64,000 nucleotides of DNA from Nocardia amikacinitolerans NBRC 108937 (lineage in GTDB: Bacteria > Actinomycetota > Actinomycetes > Mycobacteriales > Mycobacteriaceae). Below the pieces are notes generated by a model, which worked only from the letters and a program-made list of their open reading frames with translations, had not been told where the DNA came from and did not search any database. A program made the translations under genes and the position numbers. The stretch spans positions 1 to 64,000 of the forward strand of contig NZ_BDAU01000026.1 of NCBI RefSeq assembly GCF_001612615.1. The letters run 5' to 3'. This document shows, piece by piece, positions 17,152-24,243 of the stretch. Each line of letters begins with the position of its first letter. The first letter of the stretch is position 1.

Positions 17152-18030
17152 ATGACCGCTGACGCTCCCGCGATAGCCGTGCTCGGCAGCATCAACATGG
17201 ATCTCGTCACCACCACACGGCGACGCCCCGCACCCGGCGAGACGGTGCTCGGCAGCGGGTTCACCATGGTGCCCGGCGGCAAGGGCTCGAATCAGGCGAT
17301 CGCGGCGCGGCGGGCAGGCGGTGCGGTGTCGTTCCTCGGCGCGGTCGGATCCGACGTTTTCGCCGGCGACCTGCGCCGGGTGCTCACCGCGGGGGGCGTC
17401 GGCGCCGACCGGCTGCGCACGGTGCCTGGGCCGAGCGGGATCGCCGCCATCGTGGTGGACGGCGCGGGCGAGAACAGCATCATCGTCGTCGGCGGGGCCA
17501 ACGCGGCACTGACCGAGCTGACCTCGGACGATCTCGCGGTGATCGCCGCCGCCGATGTGTTGCTGTGCCAGTTGGAGATTCCGGTGCCGACCGTCGTCGC
17601 CGCGGCGCGGCACGCTCGCGCCAACGGCACCGTCGTCATACTCAATCCCTCTCCGGTGCAACGTCTTCCGTCGGCGCAGTGGGACTACGTCGATGTGGCC
17701 GTGGTGAATTCGGGTGAGGCGGTGGATCTGGGCGGTGCGCTGGACGCGGTCGAGCACCTCGTGGTCACCCGAGGGGCGGCGGGCGCGACCTATCGCGGCC
17801 CGGACGGCGCGGAACTGTCGGTGCCCGGGGTGCCGGTGGACGTCGTCGACACCACCGGCGCTGGCGACACTTTCACCGGCGCGCTGGCCGCCGCCTGGCA
17901 CCGCGGACCGCGTACCGCCCTCCAATGGGCTTGTGCCGCAGGCGCTCTGGCTACCACCCGGCTCGGCGCGAGCAGCGCCATACCCGACCGGGAACTCATC
18001 GAGGCACTACTGGGTGAACACACGGCCTAG
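17152..18030 (+). CDS. rbsK: ribokinase
   Basis: 292-aa PfkB-family sugar kinase, most likely ribokinase (ribose to ribose 5-phosphate). The N-terminus IAVLGSINMDLVTTTRRRPA and MVPGGKGSNQAIAARRAGG carry the first PfkB signature, and VDTTGAGDTFTGAL holds the second with the catalytic Asp and anion hole. The ATG at 17152 is chosen because the frame upstream enters the proA leader on the other strand. It is divergent from proA across about 115 bases. A ribokinase (Rv2436) also lies between proA and proB in M. tuberculosis. Confidence 0.9.
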   Translation: MTADAPAIAVLGSINMDLVTTTRRRPAPGETVLGSGFTMVPGGKGSNQAIAARRAGGAVSFLGAVGSDVFAGDLRRVLTAGGVGADRLRTVPGPSGIAAIVVDGAGENSIIVVGGANAALTELTSDDLAVIAAADVLLCQLEIPVPTVVAAARHARANGTVVILNPSPVQRLPSAQWDYVDVAVVNSGEAVDLGGALDAVEHLVVTRGAAGATYRGPDGAELSVPGVPVDVVDTTGAGDTFTGALAAAWHRGPRTALQWACAAGALATTRLGASSAIPDRELIEALLGEHTA

Positions 18031-18137
18031 CCGGATCCGCAGGGCCACGGAACCGCGAAGGCAGCCTCGCCGAGCACCGGCGCGTCCCCCCGCGTTGTCC
18101 CCACGACCGCGCGGCACAGCGCCTATCGTTGGGATTC

Positions 18138-19499
18138 ATGCCCACTATGCCCGAGCGCATTCCGGCCGACGGGGAAGCAGCGGAGCTCATCGCCCGCGTC
18201 GACCCGGAGATGGTCGCGCTGTCCTTCGTGGACAACGCGGGCATCACGCGGGTGAAGACGGTGCCGGCCGCGCGGCTGGCGCATGCGGCACGGTTCGGCG
18301 TCGGCGTCTCGCCGTGTTTCGAGACCTTCGGTTTCGACGACCTGATGACGGTCGGCCGCTATCTCGGCGGACCCGACGGGGACCTGCGGCTCGTCCCCGA
18401 TCTCGCCGCGCTCACCGAACTCGCCGGTCAGCCGGGCTGGGCGTGGGCGCCCGCGGGCAAGTACACCCAGGACGGCACGCGGTTCGCGGCCTGTCAGCGC
18501 GGTTTCGCGGAGCGCCAAGTGGAGGCGGCGCGGCGGGCGGGGTTGCGGCTGTCGATGGCCTTCGAGACGGAATGGGCGCTGGGCCGAGCCGAGGACGAGA
18601 CGGGCTTCACCCCCGCGATCCGCGGACCCGGCTACGGCATCATCCGGCTCGGCCAAGTGGCGGACTATGCCCGCGAATTGGTGGGTCTACTGATTCAACA
18701 GGGCCTCAGGGTCGAACAGTTCCACCCGGAATACGCGGCCTCGCAGTTGGAGATCTCCATCGCGCCCACCGATCCGGTCGCGGCGGCCGACGCGGCGGTG
18801 CTGCTGCGGCACACGATTCGGCAGCACAGCGCCAAGTACGGCTGGCGTGCGACGCTGGCGCCCTGCCTCGTGCCCGATGGCGCGGGTTCCGGTGCGCACC
18901 TGCATCTTTCGGTGCACGACGAACGCGGTTCACTGTTCGCCGACGGGCCAGGTCCCTATGGCATGCAGGAGCAAGGAGCGGCGTTCCTCGCCGGTGTACT
19001 ACGGGAACTGCCCGCTCTGGTCGCGATCGGCGCCGGGAATCCGGCCAGTTTCCTGCGGCTGCAACCCTCCCGGTGGGCGGGGATCTGGCAGTGCTGGGGA
19101 CGTGAAACACGCGAGGCGGCAGTGCGTTTCGTCACGGGTGTGCGTGGTACCGAACGCTGGGCCGCCAACGCCGAGGTCAAATGCTTCGACGGGACGGGCA
19201 ATCCGTATCTCATCGTCGGCGCCGTGATCGCCGCCGGGCTCGCGGGTATCGCGGCGGGCTTGCCCCTGCCCAACGAAATCATCGGTGATCCAGCGACTTT
19301 CGGGAAAAAGAACCAGGTGCGCAGACTTCCGACCGATGCCGCGGAAGCGGCCGATCACCTAGCGGCCTCCGCGGTGCTGGCCGAGGCGATGGGGCCCGAA
19401 CTGCACGACGCGCTGCTCACCGTTCGGCGGGCCGAGGCCTATCGCTACCGTGACGCCACGCCGGACGAGCTGGTCGCACGCACCCTCTGGCGGTTCTGA
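18138..19499 (+). CDS. glutamine synthetase family protein
   Basis: 453-aa GlnA-fold ligase. Present are the metal and glutamate-site blocks FETEWALG, QFHPEYAASQLEIS (the conserved Glu pair), GAGSGAHLHLSV (the His of the ammonium/glutamate site) and the C-terminal WAANAEVKCFDGTGNPYLIV. The divergent sequence and the amidohydrolase encoded 13 bases downstream suggest it is not the primary glutamine synthetase but a gamma-glutamylation enzyme for an amine or another acceptor, like GlnA3/GlnA4-type or PuuA-like proteins. The substrate cannot be told from sequence. The start is ATG at 18138; ATG at 18147 is an alternative. Confidence 0.85.
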   Translation: MPTMPERIPADGEAAELIARVDPEMVALSFVDNAGITRVKTVPAARLAHAARFGVGVSPCFETFGFDDLMTVGRYLGGPDGDLRLVPDLAALTELAGQPGWAWAPAGKYTQDGTRFAACQRGFAERQVEAARRAGLRLSMAFETEWALGRAEDETGFTPAIRGPGYGIIRLGQVADYARELVGLLIQQGLRVEQFHPEYAASQLEISIAPTDPVAAADAAVLLRHTIRQHSAKYGWRATLAPCLVPDGAGSGAHLHLSVHDERGSLFADGPGPYGMQEQGAAFLAGVLRELPALVAIGAGNPASFLRLQPSRWAGIWQCWGRETREAAVRFVTGVRGTERWAANAEVKCFDGTGNPYLIVGAVIAAGLAGIAAGLPLPNEIIGDPATFGKKNQVRRLPTDAAEAADHLAASAVLAEAMGPELHDALLTVRRAEAYRYRDATPDELVARTLWRF

Positions 19500-19512
19500 C
19501 GAGGAGCCGATC

Positions 19513-20604
19513 ATGCTCACCGATGACATCACCCTCACCGACCACCACTGCCACGGCGTCACGACCGCCGACCTGGACCGTCCCGGTTTCGAGGCGCTGC
19601 TCGGCGAAGGCCAGCGCGGCAGCTTCGACTCCGCGCTCGGCCTCGCGGTACGGCGCTGGTGCGCGCCGGTGCTCGACCTGCCGCCGCACACGGGGGCGGA
19701 CGCTTACCTGGCGCGCCGCGCCGATCTCGGCTGGCGTGAGGTGGCCGCGCGACTGCTCGGCGCGGCGGGGACGGCGCGCTGGCTGGTCGACACCGGACTG
19801 CCCGAGGGTCTCACCGATCTGTCCGAATTCGGCGCACTGGCCGGGGGCGAGGTCGGCGAGATCGTGCGGCTCGAGCAGGTCGCCGAGCAGGTCATCGTGG
19901 AGGTCGGCGGCACGGCGAAGGTCTTCGAGCGCATCGAGGCCGCGGTGCGGGAACGGGCCGAGGGCGCGGTGGGGCTCAAGACCGTCGTCGCCTATCGAAT
20001 CGGCCTCGATTTCCCGCTCACGAGCACGCCGCCAGTCATGCTCGAGCCCGAACACCGCCTCACCGACCCCGCCACGCTCGGCTGGCTCGTCGGACTCGGC
20101 GCGCGGCTCGGCGCGGAACTGGGCCTGCCGCTGCAAATCCACACCGGTTTCGGCGACCCCGACCTGCGCCTGCACCGCGCCGACCCGCTGCTGCTCACCG
20201 ACTTCCTGCGCGCGAACACCGGCCTCACCGTCGTGCTACTGCACTGCTGGCCGTTCCACCGCAACGCCGCTTATCTCAGCAACGTATTCGAGCACGTCCA
20301 CATGGACCTCGGCCTCGCCATTCCGCACGTCGGGCGTGGTGCGCGGGCCGTGCTCGGCGAGGCTCTGGAGCTCGCGCCGTTTCGGTCGCTGCTGTACTCG
20401 TCGGACGGGTACGGGCTTCCGGAACTGCACTACCTCGGCGCGGTGCTGTGGCGAGCTGCGCTCGGCAAGTTGGTAGACGAATGGCTCGGCGACGACGTCA
20501 TCACAGTCGCCGACGCCGAAGCCCTGGTCTCCGGGCTCTCCCATGGGAACGCGGAGCGCATCTATCCGTCCTCGGATACTTCGCGGAAGCCCAAACCGCG
20601 GTAG
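19513..20604 (+). CDS. FluG-like amidohydrolase
   Basis: 363-aa TIM-barrel amidohydrolase of the amidohydrolase-2 type. Metal-site motifs are DHHCHGVT at the N-terminus, LPLQIHTGFGDPDLRL, VVLLHCWPFHRNAAYL and YSSDGYGLPELHYLG. In fungal FluG and some bacterial proteins an N-terminal amidohydrolase like this is fused to a glutamine-synthetase-like domain. Here the two halves are adjacent genes, so they probably act in one gamma-glutamyl pathway, perhaps making and later cleaving a gamma-glutamyl compound. RBS GAGGAG lies about 8 bases before the ATG. Its 3' end overlaps the convergent GNAT gene by 43 bases. Confidence 0.82.
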   Translation: MLTDDITLTDHHCHGVTTADLDRPGFEALLGEGQRGSFDSALGLAVRRWCAPVLDLPPHTGADAYLARRADLGWREVAARLLGAAGTARWLVDTGLPEGLTDLSEFGALAGGEVGEIVRLEQVAEQVIVEVGGTAKVFERIEAAVRERAEGAVGLKTVVAYRIGLDFPLTSTPPVMLEPEHRLTDPATLGWLVGLGARLGAELGLPLQIHTGFGDPDLRLHRADPLLLTDFLRANTGLTVVLLHCWPFHRNAAYLSNVFEHVHMDLGLAIPHVGRGARAVLGEALELAPFRSLLYSSDGYGLPELHYLGAVLWRAALGKLVDEWLGDDVITVADAEALVSGLSHGNAERIYPSSDTSRKPKPR

Positions 20605-20873
20605 AGCGCGATCGCCGCGACACGGAAATCCTCGGTGCGCAGAGTCATTCGGGCATACCCGTGGGAAATCGCGAAGCCGCAGGCGGCTCGCACCAAGGCG
20701 TTGCCGATGCCATGACCGCGCCACCCGGTGTCCACGGCGAGCCAGTGCAATTTGGCGACTTCCTGGTCCCCGGTGGAATGCACCGACACGAAGCCGACCA
20801 GCCGATCGTCGGCGCTGCTGCGGACCGTCGGCGCCTTGTGACCAAGCGTTTTAATCGCGTGCGGAGCGGTCAA
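20562..20873 (-). CDS. short GNAT-family acetyltransferase
   Basis: 103 aa carrying the central part of a GNAT acetyltransferase: LVGFVSVHS, LHWLAVDTGWRGHGIGNALV (acetyl-CoA binding loop of R/Q-x-x-G-x-G/A type), then MTLRTEDFRVAAIALYRGLGFR. The usual N-terminal strands (about 30-40 residues) are missing; the reading starts 45 bases from the rtcB start on the other strand. It may be a short natural form or an N-terminally truncated remnant. Confidence 0.65.
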   Translation of the reverse strand: MTAPHAIKTLGHKAPTVRSSADDRLVGFVSVHSTGDQEVAKLHWLAVDTGWRGHGIGNALVRAACGFAISHGYARMTLRTEDFRVAAIALYRGLGFREVSEDG

Positions 20874-20918
20874 CCAGTCTTTACGGTGGAATCATCGAGA
20901 GAGAAAGAAGGTAGACCG

Positions 20919-22142
20919 ATGTTTCCCGTCGAGCTGCGCGGTACCCGAGCGCAGACGCTGATGTGGGCCAACGAGCACGATATCGAGCCTGCCGCGCTGC
21001 GGCAGCTGCGGAACATCGCGCAACTCGAATGGGTACACGGGGTGCGCGTGATGCCGGATGTGCACCTGGGGAAAGGGGCGACGGTCGGGTCGGTCATCGC
21101 GATGAAGAACGCGGTGGCGCCAGCGGCCGTCGGCGTCGACATCGGTTGCGGAATGGAGAGCGTGCGGACGGACTTGACCGCCGCCGACCTGCCCGACAAT
21201 CTGCACTGTCTGCGGTCGCGGATCGAGGCCGCCGTGCCGGTGGGCTTCCACGCGCACGACCACGCGGTCAACGTCGGCAAGATCGGCGCCGAGGCCTCGG
21301 CACTCGGCGCGAGCACTCCGACGTTGCGTTCGGGATGGGATCGGTTCTGGGGTTCGTTCAGGACCCTCGACAAGGGTGTGAGCGCGCGAGAGTCCAAGGC
21401 GCACAAGCAGATGGGCACCTTGGGATCGGGCAACCACTTCATCGAAGTCTGCCTGGATCAGGACGACACGGTGTGGATCCTGCTGCACTCAGGTAGCCGC
21501 AACATCGGCAAGGAACTGGCCGAACGGCACATGACCGTCGCGCGTTCGCTGCCGCACAACGTGGACCTGCCGGACCGCGATCTCGCCGTATTCCTTTCCG
21601 GCACCCCGGAAATGGACGCCTACCGCCACGACCTGACCTGGGCTCAGGAGTACGCGGCGCGCAACCGCGCGGTGATGCTCGCTCTGGTCTGCCGTGCGGT
21701 GCGCGACGAATTCGCCGGTCGCACCGTGCGTTTCGACGCCCCGATCTCCTGCCACCACAACTATGTGGCGGAGGAGATCATCGACGGCATGCCGATGCTG
21801 GTGACGCGTAAGGGCGCTGTTCGTGCGGGCGAGGGCGATCTGGCGCTGATCCCGGGTTCGATGGGTACGCGGTCATATGTCGTGCGCGGCAAGGGAAATC
21901 CCGACTCGTTCCAGTCCGCCTCGCACGGCGCGGGCCGCCGGATGAGCCGGAACGCGGCGAAGAAGCAGTTCACCGTCGCGGACCTGATCGCCCAGACCGA
22001 GGGCGTCGAGTCCCGCAAGGACGCCGGTGTCGTAGACGAGATCCCGGCCGCCTACAAGGACATCGACGAGGTCATCAACGCCCAGCGCGACCTGGTCGAT
22101 GTGGTGGCGACACTGCGCCAGGTGCTCTGCGTCAAGGGGTGA
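20919..22142 (+). CDS. rtcB: RtcB RNA ligase
   Basis: 407-aa RtcB, a GTP- and Mn-dependent ligase that joins RNA 2',3'-cyclic phosphate (or 3'-phosphate) ends to 5'-OH ends in RNA repair or tRNA splicing. Motifs are complete: MPDVHLGKGATVGSVIA, AVGVDIGCGMESV (metal Cys), LGSGNHFIEV, ILLHSGSRNIGK, CHHNYVAEE, GSMGTRSYVVRGKGN and SASHGAGRRMSR with the guanylated His. The start is ATG at 20919, preceded by AGAAGG at suitable spacing. No rtcA, rtcR or archease gene is nearby. Its 3' end overlaps the convergent LAGLIDADG endonuclease gene by 11 bases. Confidence 0.96.
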   Translation: MFPVELRGTRAQTLMWANEHDIEPAALRQLRNIAQLEWVHGVRVMPDVHLGKGATVGSVIAMKNAVAPAAVGVDIGCGMESVRTDLTAADLPDNLHCLRSRIEAAVPVGFHAHDHAVNVGKIGAEASALGASTPTLRSGWDRFWGSFRTLDKGVSARESKAHKQMGTLGSGNHFIEVCLDQDDTVWILLHSGSRNIGKELAERHMTVARSLPHNVDLPDRDLAVFLSGTPEMDAYRHDLTWAQEYAARNRAVMLALVCRAVRDEFAGRTVRFDAPISCHHNYVAEEIIDGMPMLVTRKGAVRAGEGDLALIPGSMGTRSYVVRGKGNPDSFQSASHGAGRRMSRNAAKKQFTVADLIAQTEGVESRKDAGVVDEIPAAYKDIDEVINAQRDLVDVVATLRQVLCVKG

Positions 22143-22962
22143 CCTTCGCAGCGGCCGGACAGTCATGGTCCGGCCGGTGCCGCAGCCGCCACCTCCGGGC
22201 AGACACACTCGATACCGTGCGTCCCAGCATCCGTGCCGCCGCAGCTTGCCCGTTAGCCATGAGGACTTGGTCGTCGTGAGCAGTCCACCTCTTCCTTGGC
22301 ACGCCGTAGCGGGCTGCCTTCTCACTAGGCGGGAGCCATTCGGCAACCTGCTGTGCGGCGGCGCGCTTCCTTTCCAGGCCAAGCACTTCAGGCGAGTACC
22401 AGGCCCACGCCGCGAGTTGGGCCGCTGCTTGGTTCAGCAACATGACATTGATAGCGCCGTCCCGCTTGTTCGGTCGCGCTGTCCTGGTTACACCGCAGAC
22501 GTCTTTCACAGTGCGGCAGAAGTATTCGGCCATGGCGGGACTCGCGGTCACGAAACCGACAAAAGGCTCGCCCTTTCGAGTGAACCCGATGGAACCGTCA
22601 CCATCCAGCAAACCACGCAGGTAGTCGGCCTCGGCAATTGGGCCGGCAGGGGGTTCGATAGTTGTCGCCTTTCTGCCCACGGGCACGCCCGCACCTGCTA
22701 TCGCTCGGCGGGTTGCCTGATCGTAGAAGCGCAACGTGGCCGTCTCATAGTGGCTTGCGAAGTTGGTCGTGCGGGTTCGGTAGCCGATCGACGCGTAGCA
22801 CGGGAGAATGTCGGCGATACGGGTGAGGACTTGCTCATCCCGAATGCCCAGTTCAAGTGAGACTCGTCCTTTTCCATCGAGGTTTCCCTCATGGGAACCG
22901 TCGGTCTGCAGGAGGCCGACGGTGTAGGCCACCGCGGGCGTCGTGAGGTCCAGCACGCACAC
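22132..22962 (-). CDS. free-standing LAGLIDADG homing endonuclease-like protein with C-terminal HTH
   Basis: From the GTG at 22962 (preceded by AAGGA about 8 bases away) the protein has 276 aa. Two LAGLIDADG helices are visible: TVGLLQTDGS (14-23) and LRGLLDGDGS (115-124), each ending in the metal-binding Asp (D21, D122). About 100 residues separate them, as in monomeric enzymes. The C-terminus (about 226-261: WTAHDDQVL...AAARMLGRTVSSVSARRWRL) is a helix-turn-helix DNA-binding tail common in phage and intron endonucleases. The frame stays open 49 codons further upstream (TTG at 23109), but that part looks non-coding. No intron or intein is visible around it. It probably entered as a mobile gene. 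Confidence 0.8.
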   Translation of the reverse strand: MCVLDLTTPAVAYTVGLLQTDGSHEGNLDGKGRVSLELGIRDEQVLTRIADILPCYASIGYRTRTTNFASHYETATLRFYDQATRRAIAGAGVPVGRKATTIEPPAGPIAEADYLRGLLDGDGSIGFTRKGEPFVGFVTASPAMAEYFCRTVKDVCGVTRTARPNKRDGAINVMLLNQAAAQLAAWAWYSPEVLGLERKRAAAQQVAEWLPPSEKAARYGVPRKRWTAHDDQVLMANGQAAAARMLGRTVSSVSARRWRLRHRPDHDCPAAAKVTP

Positions 22963-23122
22963 TTGCACCGTCCTTCGAGCTAGTTGGGTGATTCCTTCGA
23001 TGCCTCCGATCAACGGCACCGATCGCGCGATAACTCCAACAGGTTTGCGAGATCCTCCGACAAGGAGGCTAGCGGCGAAAGTGCTCCAGATTGATGATCG
23101 CTGGATCAACGCGCGCTCGAGA

Positions 23123-23605
23123 TCAGCGGCGGCGCAGGGTGCCTGCGATACCGGCGCCGAGGAGTAGGACGCCCGCGAGGAAGATGCTGCCGTTGATCAC
23201 CCAGGCGTGTACCGCGAGGCGGGTTTCCGCGGAGAGTAGCGGTAGTTCGTCGATCAGGCGGAATGTGTCGTCCGGGAAAAGGAAATAGACGATGCCCGGA
23301 AGTACGCCCCACACCAGACCGGCCACGATCGTGCCGACGGGCGCGTAGGCGGCGAGCGCGGCTACCAGGAGGAGAAGCGTTGCGCCGCCGATGATCTGGA
23401 AGGTCGAGCCGAGGCGGTCGGCGGTGTCGCCGAGGATCACCCACTGCCTGGTGTCGGCGGCGCCGTGCGCGGCCAGCGCGATCCCGATCGGCGTCACCAC
23501 CAACCCGATCAGCACGGCGACCAGCGTCCTTCCAGCGTTTCCGCTGGTGCGGAACTGCGCGCCGGGCGGGGTCCAGTTCGGGGGCGGCTGGTACTGATAC
23601 GACAT
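23123..23605 (-). CDS. four-helix membrane protein of unknown function
   Basis: 160-aa integral membrane protein. A Pro/Gln-rich cytoplasmic N-terminus (MSYQYQPPPNWTPPG) is followed by four likely membrane helices: TLVAVLIGLVVTPIGIALAA, QIIGGATLLLLVAALAAYAP, GTIVAGLVWGVLPGIVYFLF and AWVINGSIFLAGVLLLGAGI, ending in TLRRR. This resembles small Nocardia/Mycobacterium proteins annotated only as hypothetical membrane proteins. The ATG at 23605 is chosen over one 8 codons upstream because MSYQYQ is a typical start for the type. Confidence 0.8.
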   Translation of the reverse strand: MSYQYQPPPNWTPPGAQFRTSGNAGRTLVAVLIGLVVTPIGIALAAHGAADTRQWVILGDTADRLGSTFQIIGGATLLLLVAALAAYAPVGTIVAGLVWGVLPGIVYFLFPDDTFRLIDELPLLSAETRLAVHAWVINGSIFLAGVLLLGAGIAGTLRRR

Positions 23606-24243
23606 CGTTCGCCTCCTGCGATCCGCCACTGCCGTTCATTGTCGCCCCGCGGCACCGTTTTTCGAGTGGCAATGGAAGACCACGAGGATCTCGTGGACGC
23701 ACCGGTTCGGTGCCGGATCCGGACTGGGCGGGGTCGACGGCGGGGCACTCCCCCAGCGAACCGTGTATGTCGCGGCACGTCCGCCCCGGAGCGGCGTCGT
23801 GGCTCCCACCCGAAGAACGCCGTGCCGGCTGCCGCACGAACGGCACCGCGGCAGGCGGCCGACACCATCGTGCGTACCCGGATCCGGCCTGTGCCCCTGG
23901 AGAACGGTGTCATGGCTACCACGCCCCGACGGGTGGCGCGCACCGTCTGCCTGTGTGCGCCGCGGCCTTGGTCCGAAGAATGGCGTGCTGACGGCCGCGA
24001 AACTGACATCGCCCGAGCAGTGCGTAGCTTCTGCAGCTGCCTTCGGCTCGTAGAACGGCGCGCCGCTGACGCGCTGACAACACTGCGGCGTGCGTGCGCC
24101 ACCTGGGTATCCATGGCACGGCGGCCGTCCGTGCCCTGGTCCCGCAGAGCGGCGGGCCGGCTGCCGAGCACGGGCAGCGTGACGGGCGATGCCGTCCCAC
24201 CTCGAGGGGCGGCCCGCGGCAGGTGTCGGTGGGGTGGGGCACG
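23606..24243. other. 638-base stretch without a convincing gene; degenerate spaced repeats
   Basis: No reading here has a protein-like composition. On the plus strand a degenerate word of the form GAAGAACGSCGTG recurs at about 23,815 (gaagaacgccgtgcc), 23,898 (gagaacggtgtcatgg), 23,972 (gaagaatggcgtgctg), 24,049 (tagaacggcgcgccgc) and, more weakly, 24,149. The spacing is roughly 75-95 bases. It may be an eroded tandem repeat. The end next to 24,243 must hold the recQ promoter; I do not see a clear one. Confidence 0.4.

Noticed and set aside
22132..23109. Intein or group I intron in rtcB
   Set aside because: rtcB is continuous with all motifs; the endonuclease lies outside it on the opposite strand, and no splice motifs were seen.
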